Shown here: in pieces, positions 55,444 through 63,632 of the stretch
Layout of the letters: each line of letters starts with the position of its first letter
How positions within the stretch are numbered: position 1 is the first letter of the stretch
Assembly (NCBI GenBank): GCA_017550335.1
Contig: JAFZPM010000032.1
Location: 62,001 to 126,000, forward strand
Length of the DNA stretch: 64,000 bases
Reading direction: 5' to 3'
From: Paludibacteraceae bacterium
GTDB taxonomy: Bacteria; Bacteroidota; Bacteroidia; Bacteroidales; Paludibacteraceae
Notes under the pieces: generated by a model
What the model was told of the DNA's origin: nothing
Databases searched by the model: none
Seen by the model: the letters and a program-made list of their open reading frames with translations, nothing else
Made by a program: the position numbers and the translations under genes

Positions 55444-56055
55444 TTAATATGCATATTTAAACACTATTTTCCCGTTTTCGGCATAGTAATTTATTCGGAA
55501 AAACCAATCTTCCTGCAAGGTGTTCAGTTCTTCCTGCGGAATACTCATCAACAAAGCGGTGATTTCCGACTGGTATGGGGAGTCCTCTTGTCGATCAAAA
55601 AACTGGATGGACGTGACTTCTCCTGTCTCAGTTACATTAAAACCGAAACAATGCCAATGCGACGAGGAGTCCCGTTCAGCAACAGAAATATTGCTTTGAT
55701 TGAGCCTATCCAATATGTTCTGGTAAAGAGTGTTCCTTTCCGCTCTTTCCCGCAGGTTATCCTCTCCGAACGGGTAGTAGGGCATATCTCCATCCACAAA
55801 TTCATCGCAGGACGCAAGCAAGCCACTACTAGCTACGCCCGCAAGAGTCAGTCCGGCAAGGGTGATGACTTTGCCCAAGTTCCGTCTCTTGTCGAGCACC
55901 TGCTCCAGATAGCGTACCTCCGCCTCACACTTCGGACAGGTACCTTTGCACTCTCCCTTGAAGGTGCACTCGCTCGTCACAAGTGCGATGTCGTTCTCCA
56001 AGGCAATTTTCTTTCTGATCTCACGCAAGTACTTGCATTTCTCTTTTCCAAACAT
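55444..56055 (-). CDS. Cys-motif membrane protein, TonB-transducer-like
   Basis: 203 residues. The N-terminus has the Bacteroidetes-specific motif CKYLREIRKKIALEN, then ECKGTCPKCEAEVRYLE with paired cysteines. A membrane span (TLAGLTLAGVASSGLL) follows, and the rest (FFRINYYAENGKIVFKYAY) resembles periplasmic domains of TonB-like energy transducers. The N-terminal Cys block, found before several inner-membrane proteins in this phylum, has no settled function. Confidence 0.5.
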   Translation of the reverse strand: MFGKEKCKYLREIRKKIALENDIALVTSECTFKGECKGTCPKCEAEVRYLEQVLDKRRNLGKVITLAGLTLAGVASSGLLASCDEFVDGDMPYYPFGEDNLRERAERNTLYQNILDRLNQSNISVAERDSSSHWHCFGFNVTETGEVTSIQFFDRQEDSPYQSEITALLMSIPQEELNTLQEDWFFRINYYAENGKIVFKYAY

Positions 56056-56110
56056 AATTCAGACGAAATAATGATTCATATATAACAAAAACACTCAACA
56101 ATTTTATCAA

Positions 56111-56144
56111 CCGTCCGCCACAGCTATTGAACCATGACGGACGG
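56111..56144. repeat. Hairpin downstream of the small lipoprotein gene
   Basis: CCGTCCG (56111-56117) pairs with CGGACGG (56138-56144) across 20 nt, 15 bp after the stop at 56159. No T run, so terminator activity is uncertain. Confidence 0.4.
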
Positions 56145-56158
56145 GGTTTAATTATTTA

Positions 56159-56599
56159 TCACTCACCCTTGTACGGATGCGCCTTGGCATATTCGTAGAA
56201 GTCCTCGTCTATCACATAGCGCATCTTGTAATAGTTGTCTCCGACTTCAATGGTGTCGTAGGAAGAAGGGGCTTCTAAATTATAATGCCAATCAACCGTA
56301 TTTCCCTGATACTTAATGGTATCATCAATAACCAAGTATATATTTCCAAAAAACGGAGAACCTTTGGTATTTCTCACAAGACTATCTTTGTAATTTACAG
56401 GGAAACTATAATATCTGTCCTTTTCATAATTGTCTTTCATCACAATCAAGACAGAATGGTCTATATCATTTCTAATAATATAGTCGACATCAGGTCTATT
56501 ATCAACGAAATAATCCACGTCTTTGTTTTTGTCGCAGCCATACAAAAATAGACCTAAAAATAACACAAAAGCGGAAGGACAAATAATCAAATGTTTCAT
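56159..56599 (-). CDS. Hypothetical lipoprotein
   Basis: 146 residues from the ATG at 56599 (MKHLIICPSAFVLFLGLFLYGC, lipobox Cys22), chosen over 56653 because only this start gives a clean signal peptide. No known domain; the rest is Asp/Tyr-rich with repeated YxDxxDY motifs. It follows the zincin-like gene by 4 bp, so both belong to one operon. Confidence 0.65.
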   Translation of the reverse strand: MKHLIICPSAFVLFLGLFLYGCDKNKDVDYFVDNRPDVDYIIRNDIDHSVLIVMKDNYEKDRYYSFPVNYKDSLVRNTKGSPFFGNIYLVIDDTIKYQGNTVDWHYNLEAPSSYDTIEVGDNYYKMRYVIDEDFYEYAKAHPYKGE

Positions 56600-56603
56600 A
56601 ATA

Positions 56604-58238
56604 CTATTTATAATATTTTTTAAACTGTGTGAAATAACTATCAAGACTTTCATTCCCTATTCGACCATGAGTCGCAAAATTTTCAAAATCATCGACACTT
56701 TGTATTTCATGTATGGAACGCTGGATTAAATGTAAAGAGAATCCCGTGACATTATCGTCAAGAGGACGATTCTCCTTCGCCTGATTTATATCATCTATCA
56801 TATCAATCATTAACGGGCTGTATTTTATATTTCTTTTCCATCGCCTACCCTCTTCTTTACTTTTTGTGTATGGCCAATCCTGACATTCGATAAGACTTAA
56901 AAGATCATCATATGCTTTATTCGATGTTCTATCTATCGTTTTATATTCATCCTTCGTCAACACCCATTGCCCAGCCAATGCCAATGCCTCCCTGATGATA
57001 AGATCTGTTTGCACATACTTCGTAAACCCGACGAATAGGCAATGGGAAGCATGGGTCAACTCATGGAGAGTGGTGCTCAACACACTGCTGGCTGGTTTAT
57101 AAACGCCTTTACCTTCTAAGCCATATATCTGTATCGCCGAAAGAGCCCCCTTAAAGAACTCAATGTTGACATAATAAGTAGTGCCATTTGGTGCATCTAC
57201 GTCTTTGTCATCGTATTTAATTTTCAGGGCTTCATCCGGACGTTTTAATCCACAAGCATCACCATAGTAATATTTATACAAAGCCCGATGGATAGAGGCT
57301 AAATGCAATCTGGTCATATTACTTGTGTTAATATTCAAGTTCCAACGCGACTTTTGGTCTGGTCCATTACTATATGCTTGGGTAGCCCTATATCGGATGT
57401 CCCATTTTTCACATTCCCACTCAATACTATACTCCACGCTCGTGCGCTTGCTGCTGAACGAAACATTACCGTTCGCATCCGTGTAATGGTATGCTTTCAG
57501 GAAGGCGAAGTATCGGATACGCACCTTCACGCCCTGCAGCGGAATGTACTTGCCCATCAAGTCATCATACGCCTTGATGGTGGCGGATGGTGTCCACTTC
57601 GAACGCAGGGTGGCCTCGCCCACGTTGCCCGTCTGGATCAACGCCTCGTCCACCACGCTCTTCCACGACAAACCCGAGCCCTTCCCGGAACGGAGCTGCG
57701 CATCCCCGACAGAGATGTCCTCCCGCTCCAAGTCCTCGTCCAAGATATAAAGCTCGTCAAGCACTTCGTACATGATGCCAAGCCCCTTCAGATCGTAATC
57801 TGCCGGCACCACCGTGTACTGCCACGTGATGACGTCCGCCGGCAATGACGGATCATGGTAGGAATCCCCCTCTGTCAATTCATAGTCCAACGGATATGAA
57901 TCGAAATCCAGTGTGGTGTCCGCCACCAAACGCTCGTACTGCGCCGTGTCCACCGGCAGAAAACGCACATACAAATGGGTGGGTTTCAAAACAGTTTGAC
58001 TTCTCAGCCCCGACCGTGCCGACAACGAATCCACGGAACGTTGCATGTTACGCAACAGGAACGGACTCTCGACCTTGGCCCCAAGGCGAATCTCATTACT
58101 CCCGGTCTGTTGCTCTCTGACCGGCTCGTTCAACACTTCATCCTTCTCACAGGAAGATAACAGGAGGGCGAGTAGCAACCCACTCAAACAAAACAACTTG
58201 CGCAAACAAGACCTACTACTCTCTTTGATAGAAAACAT
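56604..58238 (-). CDS. Zincin-like lipoprotein with HExxHxxH
   Basis: 544 residues. Lipoprotein signal (LLLALLLSSC, Cys30). The sequence is unlike named families until STTLHELTHASHCLF at the centre, a zinc-protease-type HExxHxxH followed by REALALAGQWVL, where a third ligand or Glu might lie. It is probably exported and anchored, cleaving extracellular protein. The next gene is a small lipoprotein 4 bp away, a possible regulator or partner. A promoter with TATCTTTG lies 97 bp upstream. Confidence 0.7.
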   Translation of the reverse strand: MFSIKESSRSCLRKLFCLSGLLLALLLSSCEKDEVLNEPVREQQTGSNEIRLGAKVESPFLLRNMQRSVDSLSARSGLRSQTVLKPTHLYVRFLPVDTAQYERLVADTTLDFDSYPLDYELTEGDSYHDPSLPADVITWQYTVVPADYDLKGLGIMYEVLDELYILDEDLEREDISVGDAQLRSGKGSGLSWKSVVDEALIQTGNVGEATLRSKWTPSATIKAYDDLMGKYIPLQGVKVRIRYFAFLKAYHYTDANGNVSFSSKRTSVEYSIEWECEKWDIRYRATQAYSNGPDQKSRWNLNINTSNMTRLHLASIHRALYKYYYGDACGLKRPDEALKIKYDDKDVDAPNGTTYYVNIEFFKGALSAIQIYGLEGKGVYKPASSVLSTTLHELTHASHCLFVGFTKYVQTDLIIREALALAGQWVLTKDEYKTIDRTSNKAYDDLLSLIECQDWPYTKSKEEGRRWKRNIKYSPLMIDMIDDINQAKENRPLDDNVTGFSLHLIQRSIHEIQSVDDFENFATHGRIGNESLDSYFTQFKKYYK

Positions 58239-58334
58239 AATCGTAAAAATTTATTTATTAAACATTAGATAACCTTATGCTTTTTCATGATGAAATATTA
58301 AAAAATAACCAACACTAATTACAAAATCACACGG

Positions 58335-58367
58335 CAAAGATATGACATATTTTAATTAAAAAACAAT
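58335..58367 (-). promoter_or_regulatory. Promoter of the zincin-like lipoprotein operon
   Basis: Minus-strand TATCTTTG (58335-58342) with ATTG (58364-58367) 21 bp upstream: -7 perfect, -33 at 3 of 4. Confidence 0.55.
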
Positions 58368-58534
58368 TTTTACCCTAAAATCTTACAAAATAAATGTACT
58401 TTTTACATAATAATAAGATAATGAAACAGATAGCACGGAAGATTTTTTGCAATATAAAATAGATAAAAAGATTTACGATTTGACAATTTACGATTTACTA
58501 TTTTTTGTCCTGGCAGGTGTATTGGGTAAATTAT

Positions 58535-58580
58535 TAAATAGTAAATAGCTAAATAGTAAATGGACAAATAGTAAATAAAA
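58535..58580. repeat. AAATAGTAAAT tandem intergenic repeat
   Basis: Three copies of AAATAGTAAAT-type units occur in the 58239-58697 gap, which holds no gene. The inverted form (ATTTACTATTT) lies just upstream, and related copies occur at about 62143-62176. Confidence 0.6.
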
Positions 58581-58609
58581 AATTCGCACTTAACTCATAA
58601 CATATATGT

Positions 58610-58640
58610 TTTGAGAAGAGAAAAAAATTTCGCAAATTTG
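58610..58640 (+). promoter_or_regulatory. Promoter of the PPi-phosphofructokinase gene
   Basis: TTTG (58610-58613), 19 bp, then CAAATTTG (58633-58640): full -33 and 7 of 8 at -7, giving a leader of about 50 nt. Confidence 0.55.
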
Positions 58641-58697
58641 CGTGGATTTTTCCGAAAGGTGTGAAATTCATATTTTAATCTAAAAATAGTAATCATA

Positions 58698-60311
58698 ATG
58701 GCAAAAAGTGCATTGCAAATCGCTAGAGCCGCTTACCAACCTAAATTGCCTAAGGCATTCAAAGGTGGCGTAGCGCTCAAAGAAGGTAAAGCAACTGAGT
58801 CTGTTGCGAACCAAGCTGAAATCAAAAAATTGTTCCCTAACACGTATGGAATGCCTATCGTTACGTTCGAGGCCGCAGCTACAAAGTTGGCTATGGGCGA
58901 CTTCAACGTGGGTGTAATCCTTTCCGGTGGTCAAGCTCCTGGCGGTCACAACGTGATCTCCGGTTTGTTCGACGGTATCAAGGCGTTGAACCCTAAGGGT
59001 AAATTGTATGGCTTCTTGGGTGGTCCTAGCGGTTTGATCGATCACAAATACATCGAATTGACTGCTGACATCATCGACGACTACCGTAACACGGGTGGTT
59101 TCGACATCATCGGTTCAGGCCGTACCAAGTTGGAGGAGGAGTCTCAGTTCGACAGCGGTATCGAGATCTGCAACAAGTTGGGCATCAAGGCATTGGTGAT
59201 CATCGGTGGTGATGACTCCAACACTAACGCTTGCGTCTTGGCTGAGTACTACTTGGCAAAGAAGGCCGGCATCCAGGTAATCGGTTGCCCTAAGACCATC
59301 GACGGTGACTTGAAGAACGACCAAATCGAGACTTCTTTCGGTTTCGACACGGCTTGTAAGGTTTACTCAGAGGTGATCGGTAACATCATGCGTGACGCTA
59401 ACTCCGCTAAGAAATACTGGCACTTCATCAAGTTGATGGGTCGTTCAGCTTCCCACATCGCTTTGGAGTGCGGTTTGCAGACTCAACCAAACATCTGCAT
59501 CGTTTCTGAGGAAGTAGAGGCTAAGAAGATGACTTTGGCTCAGATCGTCAACAACATCGCCGACACCGTAGCAGCACGCGCCGCTAAGGGTAACAACTTC
59601 GGTGTTGTGTTGATCCCTGAGGGCTTGATCGAGTTCATCCCTGAGATGAAGGTCTTGATCAAGGAGTTGAACGATTTGTTGGCTACCGAATCAGACGTCA
59701 AGACTGCTGTTTCCAAGCTTTCCGCTAACAGCAAATCCGTATACGAGAGCCTTCCTGAGGCCATCGCTAAGCAATTGACTTTGGAGCGTGACCCTCACGG
59801 TAACGTTCAGGTTTCTTTGATCGAAACGGAGAAATTGCTCATCGAGATGGTTAAGACTCGTTTGGCTGCCATGAAGGCTGAAGGCAAATACGTAGGCAAG
59901 TTCTCTGGCCTCGGACACTTCTTCGGCTACGAGGGTCGTTGCGCCGCTCCTTCTAACTTCGACGCTGACTACTGCTACTCTTTGGGTTACAACGCAGCTA
60001 ACTTGATCGCTACTGGTAAGTCTGGTTACATGTCATTGATCAAGAACACCACGAAGCCAGCTGACCAATGGATCGCTGCCGGTGTGCCTATCACGATGAT
60101 GATGAACATGGAGCAACGTAACGGTAAGCAAAAACCAGTTATCCGCAAGGCTTTGGTTGAATTGGACGGCGCTCCGTTCAAGGCTTTGGCCGCTAACCGC
60201 GAGAAATGGGCTATCGAGACTTCTTACGTTTACCCAGGCCCAATCCAATACTTCGGTCCTTCTGAGGTATGCGACCAACCAACTAAGACGTTGGCTTTGG
60301 AGCAAGCTTAA
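58698..60311 (+). CDS. pfp: PPi-dependent 6-phosphofructokinase
   Basis: 537 residues. Hallmarks of the PPi-dependent enzyme: [15 protein letters not shown], the GGDDSNTNA loop (Asp-Asp instead of the ATP-type Gly), [10 protein letters not shown] with the catalytic Asp, and [11 protein letters not shown]. It catalyses reversible fructose-6-phosphate phosphorylation using pyrophosphate. It stands alone between its own promoter and a double terminator, typical of a high-expression glycolytic gene in Bacteroidales. Confidence 0.96.
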   Translation: MAKSALQIARAAYQPKLPKAFKGGVALKEGKATESVANQAEIKKLFPNTYGMPIVTFEAAATKLAMGDFNVGVILSGGQAPGGHNVISGLFDGIKALNPKGKLYGFLGGPSGLIDHKYIELTADIIDDYRNTGGFDIIGSGRTKLEEESQFDSGIEICNKLGIKALVIIGGDDSNTNACVLAEYYLAKKAGIQVIGCPKTIDGDLKNDQIETSFGFDTACKVYSEVIGNIMRDANSAKKYWHFIKLMGRSASHIALECGLQTQPNICIVSEEVEAKKMTLAQIVNNIADTVAARAAKGNNFGVVLIPEGLIEFIPEMKVLIKELNDLLATESDVKTAVSKLSANSKSVYESLPEAIAKQLTLERDPHGNVQVSLIETEKLLIEMVKTRLAAMKAEGKYVGKFSGLGHFFGYEGRCAAPSNFDADYCYSLGYNAANLIATGKSGYMSLIKNTTKPADQWIAAGVPITMMMNMEQRNGKQKPVIRKALVELDGAPFKALAANREKWAIETSYVYPGPIQYFGPSEVCDQPTKTLALEQA

Positions 60312-60328
60312 TCGAACTATATTATACG

Positions 60329-60365
60329 AAAAAACGGGTGCGTGTGTACGTACCCGTTTTTTTTA
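60329..60365 (+). terminator. Intrinsic terminator of pfp
   Basis: AAACGGGT pairs with ACCCGTTT around a GCGTGTGTACGT loop and is followed by a long T run. Confidence 0.85.
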
Positions 60366-60383
60366 TACCTCTAATTTCATAAA

Positions 60384-60415
60384 AAAAACTTCGGGGCAAT
60401 CGCTCCGAAGTTTTT
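60384..60415 (-). terminator. Terminator facing the outer-membrane protein genes
   Basis: AAAAACTTCGG (60384-60394) pairs with CCGAAGTTTTT (60405-60415). On the minus strand the stem is followed by TTTTTTTT, so it suits the convergent gene ending at 60435. Confidence 0.75.
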
Positions 60416-60434
60416 GCGATATAGGCAAATTATC

Positions 60435-61175
60435 TTAGAAATATAAATGAACCCCAAACGCTGGGTTAACACCTACTGAAAAATTCACGTGATTCTCATA
60501 AACTTTAGGCAGACGATTCTCTTCCCCGATTACTATCACAGGTTTCTCCTTCATGATAAATCGAGAGAAAGATAAATCAAGCAAATTCACGGCAAATCCC
60601 CAACGCTCCACCGGACGGAATTCGAACTGAGCAAAATTAAGATGGAGTCGGAAACCATTATACGTCTGGGGTTCGGAGGAAAATTCACTCCTATATGTAC
60701 TCTTTTGTCCAGTACCAAGATTTAGTTCATTAAATGAAACATAATCACGTCTTATATACTCACCTTTCATTCTTGATTGAGAATGTATATAGCAGGCACC
60801 AAGCTCCAGCACATAATAAAAATTATCCACCAACCTAATATATTTAGCGAAAGAAGGGCCAATCGCAAAATAAGTTTTTTTCGTATCGAAAATATAAGAT
60901 GATTTATTGATAGCCCTTTCAAAATGATTCTTATCAACGCCAAAGGAGTAAAAAAATCCAAGTCTGAATTTATCGGCAACGAAATATTGGAATTCAGGAG
61001 AAACGCAAATACCCTTAGACGGATCATACTCATTTTGCTTCTCACCATCGTAATATATGCTAGAAGATGTTAATCCAACACCCACCATCGAACCAAGATA
61101 CATATCGCCTTTTTGTTGTGCGTATGCACCGAATGAAACTGCACACAGCAGCATCGCAACGATTCTTTTCTTCAT
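60435..61175 (-). CDS. Outer-membrane protein, paralogue 1
   Basis: 246 residues from the ATG at 61175 (MKKRIVAMLLCAVSFGAYAQQKGD, a signal peptide); the ATG at 61235 lies 60 bp further upstream and gives no signal. Beta-strand pattern with FQYFVADKFRLGFFYSFG, YYVLELGACYI and an end GVHLYF fits a small outer-membrane barrel. It is a tandem paralogue of the next gene: signal, FEFRPxERWGFAVNLLDL and GVxPAxGVHxYF blocks match. Function unknown. Confidence 0.75.
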   Translation of the reverse strand: MKKRIVAMLLCAVSFGAYAQQKGDMYLGSMVGVGLTSSSIYYDGEKQNEYDPSKGICVSPEFQYFVADKFRLGFFYSFGVDKNHFERAINKSSYIFDTKKTYFAIGPSFAKYIRLVDNFYYVLELGACYIHSQSRMKGEYIRRDYVSFNELNLGTGQKSTYRSEFSSEPQTYNGFRLHLNFAQFEFRPVERWGFAVNLLDLSFSRFIMKEKPVIVIGEENRLPKVYENHVNFSVGVNPAFGVHLYF

Positions 61176-61212
61176 AATAACATGTATGTAATTTAAATTG
61201 TGCGACATCGAT

Positions 61213-61989
61213 TTAAAAATAGATATGAACACCAAGAGCAGGATGGACCCCTATTGACAGTCCATTATTTTTCACACTTGGCGTATGGACATTCACCCCA
61301 TTGACAACCTCATCCTTCTCCTTCCTGAAGAAGTGGGAATAGGTGAGGTCTATTAGATTCAAGGCAAATCCCCAGTGCTCTGCCGGGCGGAATTCCAATT
61401 GAAATAAACATATAGAGAAACTTAAGCCATCCATGGGCTGATCCTTGTACGAATAACCACCAAGTTCTTTCGCATCATCATCTAACGGCATGTTCTGATA
61501 AACATCAGAGACAAAGAGAAAATCATCATACTGTGGACTGTACATATACACGACATCCTCACTCGCCTTCATACGGATATAATTCAAATCCAATTCAGGC
61601 ACATAATAGAATTTTTCCGCCAACTTGACATACCCCGCAAAGACAGGTCCCAAAGACCAATACTTGCCTTTCGAATCGCTACTCAAATACATGGAGCCCA
61701 ATCCATATTCCCCATGTGCTTTTTCGATGCCAAAGGTGAAATCGAGACCTACCCTGAAACGATTGGCGACGAAATAATGGAATCCGGGAGCCACAAAGAA
61801 ATTCACGTTCGGATCATTCTTCTCTTGCACCGGTTCGTCATAAGAAACATAGTCTGTTTCGCCATATTGTATGCTATAGGATAATAAATCCACACCACCA
61901 TGGAAACTGGCGAACATGTCCCCTTTTTGTTGTGCGTATGCACCCAATGAAGCCGCACATAGCAGCATCGAGAAAATTCTTTTCTTCAT
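61213..61989 (-). CDS. Outer-membrane protein, paralogue 2
   Basis: 258 residues. Signal MKKRIFSMLLCAASLGAYAQ and barrel pattern as in its neighbour, with matching blocks (QKGDMFASFHGGVDLLS; FHYFVANRFRVGLDFTFG; FQLEFRPAEHWGFALNLIDL; GVHPALGVHIYF). Its stop is 37 bp before the downstream paralogue. Tandem duplication with divergence is evident. A -7 element (TACATTTG at 62020-62027) precedes it. Confidence 0.75.
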   Translation of the reverse strand: MKKRIFSMLLCAASLGAYAQQKGDMFASFHGGVDLLSYSIQYGETDYVSYDEPVQEKNDPNVNFFVAPGFHYFVANRFRVGLDFTFGIEKAHGEYGLGSMYLSSDSKGKYWSLGPVFAGYVKLAEKFYYVPELDLNYIRMKASEDVVYMYSPQYDDFLFVSDVYQNMPLDDDAKELGGYSYKDQPMDGLSFSICLFQLEFRPAEHWGFALNLIDLTYSHFFRKEKDEVVNGVNVHTPSVKNNGLSIGVHPALGVHIYF

Positions 61990-62019
61990 AAAATATTATA
62001 TAAAACCACAATCACGCTG

Positions 62020-62027
62020 CAAATGTA
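62020..62027 (-). promoter_or_regulatory. -7 element of the paralogous outer-membrane genes
   Basis: Minus-strand TACATTTG, 30 bp upstream of the start; the nearest TTTG is 24 bp further upstream, slightly wide of the usual spacing. Confidence 0.4.
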
Positions 62028-62206
62028 AACATATTCACCGACACTTCTATACAAATATCTAAGAAAAACAAAAATTCTCAACAAATAGACATGCAACCCA
62101 TTAGACGGAGCATCCAACAAACAGTCGTCCCGCATCACCAAAACAGTAAATCGTCAATAATAAAATAGTAAATGAAAAATATCTAATGACACACAAAGCC
62201 TGCGTA

Positions 62207-63403
62207 TCATTCCTTCGCATCTTCCTTCCTCAGACTCTTCCACAGCATGGTTCCCTTGGCGGTCAGCAAATAGCTTTGGCGCGGATGACGGGGCTTGTCG
62301 GGGTAACGCATAGAGACGAAGCCTTGGGCGATGGCGGGATTAAGGCTATATTCAAGGAAATTCGCCCTGTCTCTAAGCCCAACCATATCCATCATTTCCT
62401 TTACCGTATATTGTTTGTCACCCATCGCCTTCACTAACCTGATTATATTTTTATTATCCGTATAAAATAAACTTGTAGGGGTACTTGTGGGGGTACTTGT
62501 AGGGGTGCTTGTGGGTTGTCCATCAGAGACCAGTTCTACGCCAAGGTTCGGCTGCACACTCCATTCCTTCGGGGGATGTATATGCAAATAGCGGTTACGC
62601 AAGTCCCATTGCTCCCCTAATAACAGATTGCGGAAAAAACGTTCAAGATAGAGAGGAGTGTATTCGACACCCTTCACCACATTCCTGTAGTTGGCACGGA
62701 CAAGGGCATTGCGGAAATACCACGAGTGTTGAGCAAACAAGTCATTAGCTACATAGAAGCCCAATGAACGCAGATACTGGATAGTGAAGACAGCCGTTGT
62801 TCGGGTATTGCCTTCCGGGAAGGGGTGAATCTGCCAAATACCTGAAACGAAGCGGGTTATTCGTGCAATCATATCGTCTGTAGACAAGCCGGAATAGCCT
62901 TTTTCCCGTTCCTGCTCGATGTCATAATCCAACGCACGGCGCAAATCTTCCCAATTCAGATAGCTTACCGTGTCGCCTTCCAAGACCCATTCTTTTTTTG
63001 TGATATCATACTTGCGCAACTCACCAGCATGTTTCATCACGCCATCAAATATCCTGCGATGCACAGAGATAAAACCATTCGTGTTAAAAGCGAATGTGGG
63101 TTGTGAAAACACCTTCATGATATTACTCGACACCCTATCCGCCTCCTCCATGTCGGCATCCCCTTCGTCATGGGTGGTCTTTGTGATATAATACTGATTG
63201 ACAAGATGTTTGACCTCATCGATGGTGATCTCCCCCTCGATGTTCCTGCGAGCCGTCTCCTGCAAGAACTCGGACGTCTTCAGACCGTCCACCGCCTGCA
63301 GACCAATGGCCACACGCCACGCCTCGGCAAGCTCCCGCTTGGCGGGGTCACCCTGACGGATATACTCGTCGAAATTGATATATTGCGGTTTCTCAGCACT
63401 CAT
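62207..63403 (-). CDS. Fic family protein with C-terminal winged helix
   Basis: 398 residues. Fic core motif HPFPEGNTR at 193-201 (canonical form has Gly in place of the Thr), with a Lys/Arg-rich lead. A sequence ARRNIEGE near residue 51 resembles the inhibitory helix Glu of class II Fic proteins, but lacks the usual Ser. A low-complexity linker of four Thr-Ser-Thr-Pro-type units (12-bp DNA repeat) precedes a C-terminal winged helix (YTVKEMMDMVGLRD...LLTAKGTML). Fic proteins AMP-ylate target proteins. No separate antitoxin is seen next to it. Confidence 0.87.
   Translation of the reverse strand: MSAEKPQYINFDEYIRQGDPAKRELAEAWRVAIGLQAVDGLKTSEFLQETARRNIEGEITIDEVKHLVNQYYITKTTHDEGDADMEEADRVSSNIMKVFSQPTFAFNTNGFISVHRRIFDGVMKHAGELRKYDITKKEWVLEGDTVSYLNWEDLRRALDYDIEQEREKGYSGLSTDDMIARITRFVSGIWQIHPFPEGNTRTTAVFTIQYLRSLGFYVANDLFAQHSWYFRNALVRANYRNVVKGVEYTPLYLERFFRNLLLGEQWDLRNRYLHIHPPKEWSVQPNLGVELVSDGQPTSTPTSTPTSTPTSLFYTDNKNIIRLVKAMGDKQYTVKEMMDMVGLRDRANFLEYSLNPAIAQGFVSMRYPDKPRHPRQSYLLTAKGTMLWKSLRKEDAKE
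62472..62518. repeat. 12-bp tandem repeat within the Fic gene
   Basis: About four 12-bp units (type GGGGTACTTGTA on the plus strand) encode a Thr-Ser-Thr-Pro linker. As the unit is a multiple of three, copy change alters the linker length but not the frame. Confidence 0.7.
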
Positions 63404-63448
63404 GTCTTAAAGCGAAGGCCTACGCACAGGCGAATCCAACCCGAAAAA

Positions 63449-63485
63449 ACTCTTAATTCTTAACTCTTAACTCTTAATTCTTAAC
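63449..63485. repeat. Heptamer tandem repeat (TTAACTC type), second block
   Basis: Several TTAACTC/TTAATTC units between the Fic gene and the terminal methyltransferase; same unit as at 48561-48592, 15 kb away. Confidence 0.7.
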
Positions 63486-63601
63486 CGACTCTCATCCTCT
63501 CCGCAAATATACAAAAAAATTGCCGTTTTTTCTCCCCTTTCCCCACCATAAAAAGTCACCGCCACCCCGCCTTACCATGTGCGATTTTGCGGAAAACATA
63601 T

Positions 63602-63609
63602 TATCTTTG
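63602..63609 (+). promoter_or_regulatory. -7 element of the terminal rRNA methyltransferase gene
   Basis: TATCTTTG (TAnnTTTG) 23 bp before the ATG; TGTG at the -33 spacing (3 of 4). Confidence 0.5.
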
Positions 63610-63632
63610 CATATGTAGCGTTACTTTAAGAT

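Noticed and set aside
58535..58580. CRISPR array from the repeated AAATAGTAAAT units
   Set aside because: Units are only about 11 bp, AT-rich, not separated by 30-bp spacers, and no cas genes are present.
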